NCBI RefSeq assembly: GCF_001440475.1
Contig: NZ_LLYB01000067.1
Coordinates: 14,481 to 57,693, forward strand
DNA length: 43,213 nt
Direction of reading: 5' to 3'
Source: Bradyrhizobium lablabi
GTDB lineage: Bacteria > Pseudomonadota > Alphaproteobacteria > Rhizobiales > Xanthobacteraceae
A model generated the notes under the pieces. It was not told the DNA's origin and did not search any database. It worked only from the letters and a program-made list of their open reading frames with translations. Below, piece by piece: positions 1-10,711 of the stretch; within the stretch, counting starts at the first letter, position 1; each line of letters begins with the position of its first letter. The position numbers and the translations under genes are program-made.

Positions 1-8
1 GCATACGC

Positions 9-54
9 GGAAGGATGGATTGCTTCGTCGCTTCGCTCCTCGCAATGACGAGGT
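9..54. repeat. Probable dispersed intergenic repeat copy
   Basis: This short stretch just after the stop of the caspase-like gene has the core GATTGCTTCGTCGCTTCG followed by CTCCTCGCAATGACG. ATTGC and GCAAT bound an imperfect palindrome. I recognise this wording from memory as a very common intergenic repeat of Bradyrhizobium-like genomes. Only one copy is in the window, so the repeat status is inference. Nothing here looks coding. Confidence 0.4.
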
Positions 55-75
55 GAGGGCGGCGCAAGCGCGCCG

Positions 76-1809
76 TCACTTCTCTGCCAGATAGACCTCG
101 CCCAATAGCGACGAATTCGACCACGGCACCTGCTTGCCCTTGGTCGCGGCGACGACTTCGGCGCGGACCCGCGTCAGCATCTGCTGCACCTCCAGTCCCG
201 GCGTGCCGATGTGGCGCGACAGCGCGGCCGAGAAGGGGCTGTTGGCGCCTTCGCCGTCGAGCGCGACCTGTCCGGGCGCGGTCGCAAAGGCGATCAGCGT
301 GCCTGCACCGAGCGTCGAACCTGCACCAAGGGTCGTCGGCGCGGCGAGACCCGAGCCGCCTTCGATGCCGCGGTCCGCGCCGGTGGAGGCCACCTTCGAC
401 GCCATCGGATTGTTGCGGCAGGCATCGAGGATCAGGATGTTGGTGCGGACCTGATCGTCGAGGCCGGCCATGATCGTGTCCATGTCCATCATCGCTTCAG
501 TCATGCGATTGCCGGCCTGAAACTGCACGTCGATCGGCACCAGATAGTTGCGCCCGTCGACCTGGATGCCGTGGCCGGCGTAGTAGACAACCGCGATCTG
601 CGCCCGCGCGGCCTCGCGCAGGAAGTCGCGGATCGTGGCCTGCATCGCTGTGCGGTCGAGATCGATGCCTTCCTTCACGGTGAAACCGATGTCGCGCAGG
701 CTCTTGGCGATCGAGCGCGCGTCATTCGAAGGGTTCGGCAGCGACCTGACATGTGCGTAGCTGCCATTGCCGATCACGAGCGCGACGCGCCGGCTGGTAA
801 CGGTGGGGGCTTGCACGGGAGCGGGCGGTGGGGGCGCCGCACCGGCCGGCGCAGGCGGGGCCGCTTGCTCAGTGCGCGGGCGCTGCGAGTCCGCCGGATT
901 TCGCTGCGGCGGCGGTAATACCTCCGATAGCAGCGACAGGCGGACCTTGGCGGTCGCCTGATTGGCCTTGCTGCCGGCGTCGGAAGCCTGGCCTTCCAGT
1001 GCGGCGGCGTAATCCTGCTTGGCGCGGTTGAGATCGCCTTTGGCCTCATAGGAGAGGGCGCGCTGGCTATAGGCCGAGATCAGCACGCTGCCGGGCGGCG
1101 TCATGATATTGACCGGCGCTTTTGCTTTTGCGAGCCGGATCGCCTCGGTGGCGTCGGCGATGGCGCGATCGAGATTACCCTTGGCACGCCAGATGATCGA
1201 GCGGCTGGTCAGCGGCTGCGGTAGTTGCGGGTCGAGGCGGATCGCCTCGTTGATGTCGGCCAGCGCGCCATCGAGATCGCCGAGCGCCTGTTTGGAGATG
1301 CCGCGGTTCTGCCAGGAAAAGGCCGACGGCGGACCAAGCTTGATCGCTTGATCGTAGTCGGCAATCGCCTTGGCGTATTCGCCCTTGGAGCGCCAGGCGT
1401 TGCCGCGGTTGTGATAGATGATGCCGCTCGGCGGTCCGATCCGCAGCCCGTCGTTGAAGTCGGCGATGGCGATGTCGTCTTCGCCTTTGTCGTAATAGGC
1501 CGAGCCGCGCAGATTATAGGCGGCGACGCTTGCGTGCAGGCGGATCGCCTCGCTCGCATCCGCTATCACCTGCGCATAATTGCCCTTCTTGTTCCAGCCG
1601 ACAGCGCGCCAGAAGTAGATGGTCGCGAGCTTCTCGCCGGAAAACACTTTCAGCGCGATGATCTTGTTACAGGCGTTGATTTGCTGATCGGCCGGCGTGG
1701 TGTCGGTGGTGCAGAGCGGCCCGAGCTGGTTGCGCGGCTGGGCGGCAGCCGCCGCCGACCACAGCGCGGCGGCGAGCAGGGTCAGTGTCAGGATCGCGCG
1801 GCGCATCAT
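76..1809 (-). CDS. Exported TPR protein with caspase-like (peptidase C14) domain
   Basis: The 577-residue product starts with a hydrophobic signal peptide (cleavage likely after the Ala run near residue 23), so it should act in the periplasm or outside the cell. Residues about 60-290 hold consecutive TPR units, recognisable from repeated A-x-x-D-x-x-x-A-I-x-L blocks, suited to binding partner proteins. A Pro/Ala-rich linker (about 300-340) leads into a C-terminal caspase fold. The fold begins RVALVIGNGSY, carries the catalytic His (His413, YYAGHG) and the catalytic Cys (Cys464, LDACRNNP). Both dyad residues are present, so activity is plausible; such bacterial proteins usually cut after basic residues. 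A second ATG at 1806 is better spaced from the weak GGGA motif. It lies 81 bp after the aspartic-protease TPR gene on the same strand, probably in one transcript. Substrate unknown. Confidence 0.88.
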   Translation of the reverse strand: MMRRAILTLTLLAAALWSAAAAAQPRNQLGPLCTTDTTPADQQINACNKIIALKVFSGEKLATIYFWRAVGWNKKGNYAQVIADASEAIRLHASVAAYNLRGSAYYDKGEDDIAIADFNDGLRIGPPSGIIYHNRGNAWRSKGEYAKAIADYDQAIKLGPPSAFSWQNRGISKQALGDLDGALADINEAIRLDPQLPQPLTSRSIIWRAKGNLDRAIADATEAIRLAKAKAPVNIMTPPGSVLISAYSQRALSYEAKGDLNRAKQDYAAALEGQASDAGSKANQATAKVRLSLLSEVLPPPQRNPADSQRPRTEQAAPPAPAGAAPPPPAPVQAPTVTSRRVALVIGNGSYAHVRSLPNPSNDARSIAKSLRDIGFTVKEGIDLDRTAMQATIRDFLREAARAQIAVVYYAGHGIQVDGRNYLVPIDVQFQAGNRMTEAMMDMDTIMAGLDDQVRTNILILDACRNNPMASKVASTGADRGIEGGSGLAAPTTLGAGSTLGAGTLIAFATAPGQVALDGEGANSPFSAALSRHIGTPGLEVQQMLTRVRAEVVAATKGKQVPWSNSSLLGEVYLAEK

Positions 1810-1890
1810 GTCCCGAACATACCAGCAGATACCGCAGCTTTGTCGCGGGTTTCGGCCGCCGGGTTCATGCGGACTCCGGCCGCTTCGGCA

Positions 1891-2976
1891 CTATTTCTTC
1901 GCCCGGCGGGTGCGAACTTCGATCGATCCATTCGCCATCTGGACCTCGAACCGTGACAGGAAGCTCATCCCGAGCAGTCCATCGACGCCTGCGCCATAGC
2001 TTTTTGCGTCCGTGTTCTGGACAGCGACCGGCACGTTGGTTGCGGTCAGTTTGCCGAGCGTTACTTTATCGGCCTTTGTCAGCTTCGCCTGGATCAATCC
2101 ATTGGCGGTCGCCACCGTGATGTCGCCGGCTCCGGCCAGCGATATCTTGGCGCGATCGGCGAAATTCGATTTCATCGCGACATAGGTCGCACCGGTATCG
2201 AGAATGAACAGTCCGCGCACACCATTGATTTCGACTTTGACCGTGACGACGTTCTGCCCGCGCAGCGGATAGCTTTCCTTCTGGAATTCCTTTGAGGGGG
2301 TGCAATTGCCCTTCGCCTCATAGTCAGCGATGATCTTCTGGGTCTGGCTGTTGTCGCGCGTGGCGGGATCGAACGCGACCCACATATTGATCGGCGCCGC
2401 CGCTTCGCAGAATCGATTGAGCGCTGCATAGGCAGCCGCCATGTGCATGAACACGCGGCTGGAGATTCCCTTCTTGTCCGAGCCGAACAGTTCGATCGCG
2501 TTGGCGAAATCGACCAGCGCCCGCTGGTGGTCGCCTGCGCCTTCGAGAGCTACGCCGCGCAGATAGTGCGCCTCGCGATTGGTCGGCGCGCGGCGGATGA
2601 ATTCGTCGGCGACCTCGACCGCCTTCGGGTAGTCGGTCAGCCGCAGATAGATATCGATCGAGCGGTGCAGGGCGGTGGCCGGCGCGCCGCAGTGCATGAC
2701 GAATTTGTAGAGCCCGTTGGCCGCCTCCCGCCGATAGCCGGCCTTGTCGAGCGCCACTGCGAGATCGCCGATGCTTTTCTGGTCGCATGGCTCGCGCTTG
2801 AGTTCTTCGAGCCGAAGCCAGACGTAGGGATCGCGTGCGGCCCTTACGGGTAGTGCGCCAAGTCGCTCGTAGACCGCGGAAAAGACCTCGTCGGGATTTT
2901 CGTCCAGATAACCTGCAATTGCCGGAGCCTGTGCTGCAAACAGCAGCAACGCGGCGGCGCAAAATCGCTTAAACAT
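1891..2976 (-). CDS. Exported TPR protein with retropepsin-like aspartic protease domain
   Basis: The 361-residue product has an N-terminal signal peptide ending near APAIAG. Residues about 30-220 are helical TPR-like repeats (for example TNREAHYLRGVALEGAGD). The C-terminal 130 residues form a single retropepsin-like lobe with the catalytic motif ILDTGATYV (Asp260) and the family's later GLLGMSFLSRF motif. Proteins with one lobe act as dimers, as in the TIGR02281-like clan AA proteases. The start is supported by GGGGCGAG just before the ATG. It is the upstream member of a two-gene minus-strand set with the caspase-like gene, and is divergent from the HTH/SAM-fold gene. The protease fold is well supported; the target and whether it is exported to periplasm or beyond are not known. 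Confidence 0.85.
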   Translation of the reverse strand: MFKRFCAAALLLFAAQAPAIAGYLDENPDEVFSAVYERLGALPVRAARDPYVWLRLEELKREPCDQKSIGDLAVALDKAGYRREAANGLYKFVMHCGAPATALHRSIDIYLRLTDYPKAVEVADEFIRRAPTNREAHYLRGVALEGAGDHQRALVDFANAIELFGSDKKGISSRVFMHMAAAYAALNRFCEAAAPINMWVAFDPATRDNSQTQKIIADYEAKGNCTPSKEFQKESYPLRGQNVVTVKVEINGVRGLFILDTGATYVAMKSNFADRAKISLAGAGDITVATANGLIQAKLTKADKVTLGKLTATNVPVAVQNTDAKSYGAGVDGLLGMSFLSRFEVQMANGSIEVRTRRAKK

Positions 2977-2999
2977 TCTCGCCCCAAAGTATCATTCCA

Positions 3000-3027
3000 C
3001 CGTCTTGTATATTGGCAAGTGCGACGG
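3000..3027. promoter_or_regulatory. Inverted repeat in divergent intergenic region
   Basis: CCGTC (3000-3004) pairs with GACGG (3023-3027), and inside it CTTG (3004-3007) pairs with CAAG (3016-3019) around an AT-rich centre. It sits 24 bp from the start codon of the aspartic-protease gene and about 120 bp upstream of a gene with a helix-turn-helix, so an operator is possible. The arms are short and chance is a real alternative. Confidence 0.2.
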
Positions 3028-3144
3028 GTTCCAATGACGCTGCTCCGGTTTTCGGGCATAGACGTGTTGGGCAGATGGTGGTAGGACGGTGGCGTCACTT
3101 GGTTCTGCCCACCCTAGCTTCCCAATTCTCCCGACCTCCTTGGC

Positions 3145-4500
3145 GTGATGAAAAACGACCAGATCCTCAGCCAGATCACCGAGTTCTGCCGCGACTCCGA
3201 CATGGCGGAGACGACGTTCGGCCGCCGGGTGGTCAATGACGGCAAGCTGGTGCACCGCCTGCGCGAGGGGAAGCGGATCACGATCGATACGCTGGACCGC
3301 ATCAACGCCTATATCGCGACGTCCACCGGTGCGCTTCCGCCTCCGCGCGGGCTCGACGTGCCGCCGGAGAAGCGCGATCCCAGGGGCAATTTCCGCTTCT
3401 TCGAGAACCGGCAGAAATACCTGCTGTTCGTTCATACCTGCAGCGAAAAGCGGGTGATTGCCGAGCGGGTGGCGCTGGAGCTCTCCAGCCTGCACCCGCG
3501 GCCGCCGGCGCTTCGGGTATTCGACGCCGGCGTCGGCGACGGCACGGTGCTGGCGCGGGTGATGCGCTCGATGCACGGCCGCTTTCCCCATATGCCGTTC
3601 TATATCGCCGGCAAGGAGCTCAGCCTGGAGGACGTCCGCCTGACGCTCGACAAGGTGCCCGACCGGCTGTTCGAGCACCCGGCGACGGTCGTGGTCCTGA
3701 CCAACATGCATTACGCCGAGGCGCCCTGGCTGACGCCGGCTTCGCCCACCGCAGCCGCTGGCATGCTCTGGCATGAGGTCGCCCTGCGGGGGGCCTCTTC
3801 GGGGGAGTTCGAAACCCAGATCGCCGAACTGGGGCCCTTTCTGGAGCAAAACTGGCGGGCCGGTATCAGCCCCAAATCGGGCATGCCGATCTATGAACGG
3901 CCGGTGGCGCTGGTGCTGTACCGGGAGGACCACCGCTTCCTGCTTGATTCGATCATCCCTCGGGCGGGGCGGACCGAGGCCAATTTCGACCTCGTGATCG
4001 CTTCCCAGCCTTACCGGGCCAAATCCTCTGTGAATTTCCGCGCCAAGCGGATCATCGCGCCGCTGGCCAGATCCTTGCGGGCAGGAGGGCGTTTGATCGG
4101 AATTCACTCCCACGGGCACGATCCGGGCCTCGAAATCATCCAGACGGTCTGGCCGGGAGAAAATCCTTTCGCCGTGAGCCGCCATGAGCTATTGCGCGCG
4201 GTGAAATACGAACTCGGATCGGCCGGGCGCGACCTTAACTTTAATGCCTACGCCGATAACCGTTCCATCTTCCGTTATGATATGGAAGCGCTGCCCAACG
4301 AGGTCACCGGCTCGATCGGAACCTCCACGGCTTTTGCAGCGTGGAATGCGGCGGTGTATGTCGCCCAGATCGAAGACGACCGGTTGACGGAAATGACTGA
4401 AAACAGCCGAGCCCTCGATGCCACGCGAGAGGTTCTGCGCAAGCATAATGGGCTTTGGTTTTACGACGAATCCTACGTCATTTCGCGTCGTCGCGACTGA
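3145..4500 (+). CDS. HTH protein with putative SAM-dependent methyltransferase fold
   Basis: The 451-residue product begins with an XRE-like helix-turn-helix (about residues 5-55, TTFGRRVVNDGKLVHRLREG). It continues with a Rossmann-type segment whose first loop, VFDAGVGDGTVLARV (about 125-139), matches methyltransferase motif I with an acidic/glycine SAM loop. The following IAGKELS could supply the acidic residue at the end of strand 2. A second half (about 250-450) includes SQPYRAKSSVNF, reminiscent of the post-motif IV region of methyltransferases, but no family-defining catalytic motif is certain. The first codon is GTG with an ATG directly after it (3148); no strong ribosome site is visible. 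It lies 57 bp upstream of metK, which makes a link to SAM supply or sensing an attractive inference. I do not recognise a named gene. Confidence 0.72.
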   Translation: MMKNDQILSQITEFCRDSDMAETTFGRRVVNDGKLVHRLREGKRITIDTLDRINAYIATSTGALPPPRGLDVPPEKRDPRGNFRFFENRQKYLLFVHTCSEKRVIAERVALELSSLHPRPPALRVFDAGVGDGTVLARVMRSMHGRFPHMPFYIAGKELSLEDVRLTLDKVPDRLFEHPATVVVLTNMHYAEAPWLTPASPTAAAGMLWHEVALRGASSGEFETQIAELGPFLEQNWRAGISPKSGMPIYERPVALVLYREDHRFLLDSIIPRAGRTEANFDLVIASQPYRAKSSVNFRAKRIIAPLARSLRAGGRLIGIHSHGHDPGLEIIQTVWPGENPFAVSRHELLRAVKYELGSAGRDLNFNAYADNRSIFRYDMEALPNEVTGSIGTSTAFAAWNAAVYVAQIEDDRLTEMTENSRALDATREVLRKHNGLWFYDESYVISRRRD

Positions 4501-4557
4501 CATTCCAGGACACTTGAACAAGCGCCGCCGCGAATGGCGGAAACGAAGGGGTTTTAG

Positions 4558-5754
<1,197 letters not shown>

Positions 5755-5774
5755 TTTTTAGCGTCCTTCCGGGG

Positions 5775-5855
5775 CGCTCGCGACCGCGAGCGAACCCGGA
5801 ATCCCTTTCCATCATTTCGAGATTCCGGGTTCGTCTCTTTTGGGCGACCCGGAAT
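5775..5855 (+). repeat. Hairpin-forming leader/repeat between metK and ahcY
   Basis: Two perfect hairpins lie side by side. CGCTCGCG (5775-5782) pairs with CGCGAGCG (5785-5792), and GAACCCGGAATC (5792-5803) pairs with GATTCCGGGTTC (5821-5832). A second copy of ACCCGGAAT at 5847-5855 could pair with the same ATTCCGGGT (5822-5830), giving a competing structure. No T-run follows, so it is a poor intrinsic terminator. The words are typical of dispersed palindromic repeats in this bacterial group, which is the simpler explanation. It ends 27 bp before the ahcY start. Confidence 0.6.
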
Positions 5856-5882
5856 GACGAGCTCAACAACAAGGAAGCTCTC

Positions 5883-7310
5883 ATGAACGCCCCCACCAAG
5901 CCCGCCTTCACCGACTACATCGTCAAGGACATCTCGCTCGCCGATTTCGGCCGCAAGGAGATTTCGCTGGCCGAGACTGAAATGCCGGGCCTGATGGCGA
6001 CGCGCGAGGAATACGGTCCGAAGCAGCCGCTGAAGGGCGCCCGCATCGCTGGCTCCCTGCACATGACGATCCAGACCGCGGTCTTGATCGAGACGCTGGC
6101 AGCGCTCGGCGCCGACATCCGCTGGGTGTCGTGCAACATCTATTCGACGCAGGACCACGCCGCCGCGGCGATCGCCGCCGCCGGCATTCCGGTGTTTGCG
6201 GTCAAGGGCGAGACGCTGACCGAATATTGGGACTACACCGCAAAGCTGTTCGACTGGCACGGCGGCGGCACGCCCAACATGATCCTCGATGACGGCGGCG
6301 ACGCCACCATGCTGGTGCATGCCGGCTACCGTGCCGAGCAGGGCGACACGGCGTTCCTCGACAAGCCGACGTCCGAGGAGGAGGAAATCTTCTATGCGCT
6401 CGTCAAGCGCCTCTTGAAGGAGAAGCCGAAGGGCTACTTCGCGGAGATCGCCAAGAACATCAAGGGCGTCTCGGAAGAGACCACGACGGGCGTGCACCGC
6501 CTCTACGACATGGCCAACAAGGGCACGCTCTTGTTCCCGGCGATCAACGTCAACGACAGCGTCACCAAGTCGAAGTTCGACAACCTCTATGGCTGCCGCG
6601 AGTCGCTGGTCGACGGCATCCGCCGCGGCACGGACGTCATGATGTCCGGCAAGACCGCGATGGTTGCGGGCTTCGGCGACGTCGGCAAGGGCTCGGCCGC
6701 CTCGCTGCGCCAGGCCGGCTGCCGCGTCATGGTCTCCGAAGTCGATCCGATCTGCGCGCTGCAGGCGGCGATGGAAGGCTATGAGGTCGTGACCATGGAA
6801 GACGCCGCGCCGCGCGCCGACATCTTCGTCACCGCGACCGGCAACAAGGACATCATCACCATCGAACACATGCGCGCGATGAAGGATCGCGCCATCGTCT
6901 GCAACATCGGCCACTTCGACAACGAGATCCAGATCGCGGGTCTGCGTAACCTGAAGTGGACCAACATCAAGCCGCAGGTCGACGAGATCGAATTCCCCGA
7001 CAAGCACCGCATCATCCTGCTCTCGGAAGGCCGCCTCGTGAACCTCGGCAACGCCATGGGTCATCCGTCCTTCGTGATGTCGGCCTCGTTCACCAACCAG
7101 ACGCTGGCGCAGATCGAACTCTGGGCGAACAACAAGGACGCCAAGTACGAGAAGAAGGTCTACGTGCTGCCGAAGACGCTCGACGAGAAGGTGGCGCGGC
7201 TGCATCTCGCCAAGATCGGCGTCAAGCTGACCGAACTGCGCAAGGACCAGGCCGACTATATCGGCGTCAAGCCGGAAGGCCCGTTCAAGGCCGATCACTA
7301 TCGGTACTGA
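5883..7310 (+). CDS. ahcY: S-adenosylhomocysteine hydrolase
   Basis: Adenosylhomocysteinase splits S-adenosylhomocysteine into adenosine and homocysteine, removing the inhibitor left by methyltransferases. The 475-residue product shows the substrate region [14 protein letters not shown], the helix [20 protein letters not shown], and the NAD-binding loop [12 protein letters not shown] (about residues 261-272). It ends in the conserved K-x-D-H-Y-R-Y tail (KADHYRY) that closes over the cofactor of the partner subunit. It also has the roughly 40-residue insertion typical of many bacterial enzymes. AAGGAAG lies 5 bp before the ATG. It lies downstream of metK on the same strand, with hairpins in the gap and a strong terminator after the stop. 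Confidence 0.98.
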   Translation: MNAPTKPAFTDYIVKDISLADFGRKEISLAETEMPGLMATREEYGPKQPLKGARIAGSLHMTIQTAVLIETLAALGADIRWVSCNIYSTQDHAAAAIAAAGIPVFAVKGETLTEYWDYTAKLFDWHGGGTPNMILDDGGDATMLVHAGYRAEQGDTAFLDKPTSEEEEIFYALVKRLLKEKPKGYFAEIAKNIKGVSEETTTGVHRLYDMANKGTLLFPAINVNDSVTKSKFDNLYGCRESLVDGIRRGTDVMMSGKTAMVAGFGDVGKGSAASLRQAGCRVMVSEVDPICALQAAMEGYEVVTMEDAAPRADIFVTATGNKDIITIEHMRAMKDRAIVCNIGHFDNEIQIAGLRNLKWTNIKPQVDEIEFPDKHRIILLSEGRLVNLGNAMGHPSFVMSASFTNQTLAQIELWANNKDAKYEKKVYVLPKTLDEKVARLHLAKIGVKLTELRKDQADYIGVKPEGPFKADHYRY

Positions 7311-7331
7311 GCTCAACAATCGCCGCGACAC

Positions 7332-7361
7332 AAAGGCCCCGGAGTGATCCGGGGCTTTTTT
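7332..7361 (+). terminator. Intrinsic terminator of ahcY
   Basis: GCCCCGGA (7336-7343) pairs with TCCGGGGC (7348-7355) around the loop GTGA, extended by A/T pairs, and is followed by a run of T. It lies 21 bp after the ahcY stop and is a textbook Rho-independent terminator. Confidence 0.92.
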
Positions 7362-7478
7362 GTTGGCGTAGCTCCTGCTACGATCTGAGGTAGAACAACA
7401 AGCTCGCCACTGCGGAAGCGGGCGGCCCACTTTCCAGATTTTATTTTGATGCGCCGAATGCATTGCGGAGGGAGTGCC

Positions 7479-7895
7479 ATGTCCACTGAAGCCAACGTCG
7501 AGATCCTCAAGGAAGCCTATCGTCGCTGGCACGACAGCAAGGGGGCCAGCGTCGACCACTGGTTCGACAGCGTTGTTGCCCCGAACATCAGTTTCGGATC
7601 GGTGCCGCGTGGTGCCGCTCCACTGAACTTTGCCGCCCAGTACAACAACGATGTTGAGCTTCGCGCCTATTTCGACGGCCTGCTGTCGGAGTGGAGCATG
7701 AAGCACTACACGGTCGATGAGTACATCGCGCAAGGCGATGTCGTGGTCGCGCGCGGCTCGTGCGCCTGGACCCACAAGAAGACTGGCAAGCTCGCCGAGA
7801 CGCCAAAGATTGACTATTGGCGCTTCAAGGACGGCAAGGCGGTCGAGTTCTACGAATATTTCGACACCGCTGCCGCCGCGGCCGCGGCCACCTGA
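7479..7895 (+). CDS. SnoaL-like / NTF2-fold protein
   Basis: The 138-residue product has the size and pattern of the SnoaL-like (NTF2 fold) family: an opening helix EILKEAYRRWHDSK, a strand/loop region with VDHWFDSVVAPNISF, and the characteristic end WRFKDGKAVEFYEYFDTAAA. Members include small cyclases, isomerases and ligand-binding proteins; the sequence does not say which. The ATG at 7479 is chosen over upstream in-frame starts because GGAGGGAG (7467-7474) lies just ahead of it. It lies about 200 bp before the EthA-like monooxygenase on the same strand, with the relic of a second SnoaL-like gene in between, so co-transcription is possible. The Ala-rich C-terminal tail is likely disordered. 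Confidence 0.82.
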   Translation: MSTEANVEILKEAYRRWHDSKGASVDHWFDSVVAPNISFGSVPRGAAPLNFAAQYNNDVELRAYFDGLLSEWSMKHYTVDEYIAQGDVVVARGSCAWTHKKTGKLAETPKIDYWRFKDGKAVEFYEYFDTAAAAAAAT

Positions 7896-7966
7896 AGCCG
7901 GTTGCAACCTGGCCCGGCCCCTTGTTGGTCGGTCGGACCTGCCACGGTTTGGCTTCAATACCGACG

Positions 7967-8014
7967 TTTCGCGGCGGAAAGGCCGTCGAATTTCGCTGGC
8001 ATTTCGATACATCA
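7967..8014 (+). pseudogene. Remnant of a second SnoaL-like gene (3' end)
   Basis: In the gap between the SnoaL-like gene and the monooxygenase, this stretch reads FRGGKAVEFRWHFDTS. It matches the end of the upstream protein (FKDGKAVEFYEYFDTA) at most positions, and codon differences are scattered as in an old duplicate. There is no matching beginning upstream and no start codon context, so it is best read as the decayed end of a tandem paralogue. Because GKxVEFxxxFDT is common in this family, the source could also be a different SnoaL-like gene. Confidence 0.6.
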
Positions 8015-8093
8015 TGTATCGCTGCGGTAAGCTCACAATGCGAGTTGCAATTTCTGCCTGCTGCCCATTACATCTGGAAGCAGGGAGAACGCC

Positions 8094-9560
<1,467 letters not shown>

Positions 9561-9662
9561 GGCTGCATTTGGAACCGTGCTTGGGGCGGCTGCGTCCGCT
9601 CGTCCCATGCGTCGTTTCGCGTATACGTAGAGGCCTTCGAATCGTCCAACATGTCCTCACGG

Positions 9663-9678
9663 TTAACGCCGGATTAAC
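9663..9678 (+). promoter_or_regulatory. Perfect CtrA-type box TTAA-N7-TTAAC
   Basis: TTAA (9663-9666), seven bases, then TTAAC (9674-9678) exactly fits the full consensus bound by the alphaproteobacterial cell-cycle regulator CtrA. It lies 52 bp before the ATG of the 50-residue gene. The same bases are inside a small hairpin (CGCCGG 9667-9672 with CCGGCG 9678-9683). The match is seen directly; binding is inferred. Confidence 0.5.
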
Positions 9679-9730
9679 CGGCGTGGCGCACGCTACGAAG
9701 CTTGCGGCCCCTGACAGCACGAGGAAGCCC

Positions 9731-9883
9731 ATGGACGCCCAGCGAATTGCCATCGACGCCATCGTGGCGCTGACCGATTGCGACCGCGAGGCGGCCGCCG
9801 CTTTCGTCCGCAAGTGCTATCTCGCCGGCGTCCGCGACCCGAAGCGGCTGACCTTCAAGGGCCTGCAGGCGCTTCGCGGCTGA
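9731..9883 (+). CDS. Small conserved-looking protein, 50 residues
   Basis: The product is 50 residues, starting MDAQRIAIDAIVALTD and ending KRLTFKGLQALRG. It has no signal peptide or membrane segment and looks like two or three amphipathic helices with several Arg/Lys. GAGGAAG sits just ahead of the ATG, which is why I prefer this start over an in-frame codon 174 bp upstream overlapping the monooxygenase stop; the longer N-terminus looks like translated intergenic DNA. A perfect CtrA-type box lies 52 bp upstream. I do not recognise the family and propose no function, beyond possible cell-cycle control of its expression. Confidence 0.6.
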   Translation: MDAQRIAIDAIVALTDCDREAAAAFVRKCYLAGVRDPKRLTFKGLQALRG

Positions 9884-9923
9884 AGCGCGAGCTTCCGCGA
9901 TTCTTCGTTTCAATTCGTGCCGT

Positions 9924-10313
9924 TCAACGGCTCTTTAGAAGCTGCAGAGCCTCATCCGCCCTATGCTCCGGCACAAATAAGTGATCGTGATAAAAGGCCG
10001 ACACGGCATTCACGCTGATGCCGGCCGCCGCTAGGCGGTTGGTGACTGCCGCCAGGAAGCCGACGGCTTCCAGCGAGGAATGGACGGTCAGGGTGATCAG
10101 CCGCGACGCACATTGATAGGTGAGCCCGGCGCTTTCGGCTTCCTCACGCCGCACCACGAAGGTCGTTCCCTCGCGTTCGCGGAAGATGTGCACCGGGACG
10201 AGGATGGCTGGAATTTTCTGGTCACCCGAAATGCTGCAGAAGACGAAGACACCTTCCTGCATCTCGGGCTTCATATTCTGCAGCAACGTCGCGAGATTGC
10301 GTTCGCCCGGCAT
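9924..10313 (-). CDS. ACT domain-containing protein (DUF2241-like N-terminus)
   Basis: The 129-residue product has an N-terminal domain beginning MPGERNLATLLQNMKPEM and containing YVFC-like GVFVFCSISG. It is followed by an ACT-type ligand-binding segment (TLTVHSSLEAVGFLAAVTNRLAAAGISVNAVSAFYHDHLFVP). This pairing is typical of small uncharacterised ACT proteins thought to bind amino acids. The ATG at 10313 is chosen over an upstream TTG because homologues start with this M-x-G-E-x-x-L-A-T-L-L wording. The gene converges on the 50-residue gene, 40 bp apart. No enzyme domain is attached, so a sensing or binding role is likely but unproven. Confidence 0.82.
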   Translation of the reverse strand: MPGERNLATLLQNMKPEMQEGVFVFCSISGDQKIPAILVPVHIFREREGTTFVVRREEAESAGLTYQCASRLITLTVHSSLEAVGFLAAVTNRLAAAGISVNAVSAFYHDHLFVPEHRADEALQLLKSR

Positions 10314-10396
10314 CAGTGTGTCTTTCAAGGCGCACGCCGCGAAATCGGCGGGTCACGCTGTCGCGAACCCGCCTACATGGCTACGGCTTCCAATTG

Positions 10397-10711
10397 TCAG
10401 CCGACGACGACTTCGCTGATCTGGATCACCGGGGACTGGTCGGTATAGTTCGGAATGTCAGCCATGATCTCCTTGGCGTGCGGTCCGAAGCCGGCCTGGA
10501 AGGCCTCGATCGAGTCGCAGAAGATGTGACACATGCCGACATAGGTCGCGGGCGCGCCGGGGGCGCCGCCGGCGAGGCCCTTGTCGACCGTGTAGGATTT
10601 GCAGGCATCGCCCATGCGCGCCTTCACCAGCGGCATATGTTTGTCGCGGTAGTAATCGTGATCGAAGCGCCCGCCGGGCGTATTGGGATACATTACGCTT
10701 ACCTTGATCAT
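10397..10711 (-). CDS. EthD family protein
   Basis: The 104-residue product begins MIKVSVMYPNTPGGRFDHDYY and has the EthD family pattern of a dimeric alpha/beta barrel: FDHDYYRDKHMPLVKARMG, then a Gly/Ala-rich turn, then MCHIFCDSIEAFQAGF and a final hydrophobic strand. GGAGGACACAC before the ATG fixes the start at 10711; the 46 codons further upstream look non-coding. EthD proteins were named from ether degradation, but most members have unknown, often breakdown-related, roles. It lies 83 bp upstream of the ACT gene on the same strand, so the two may share a transcript. Confidence 0.88.
   Translation of the reverse strand: MIKVSVMYPNTPGGRFDHDYYRDKHMPLVKARMGDACKSYTVDKGLAGGAPGAPATYVGMCHIFCDSIEAFQAGFGPHAKEIMADIPNYTDQSPVIQISEVVVG

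Noticed and set aside
4501..4557. SAM riboswitch before metK
   Set aside because: The gap is only 57 bp and shows no SAM-II or SAM/SAH core that I can recognise.
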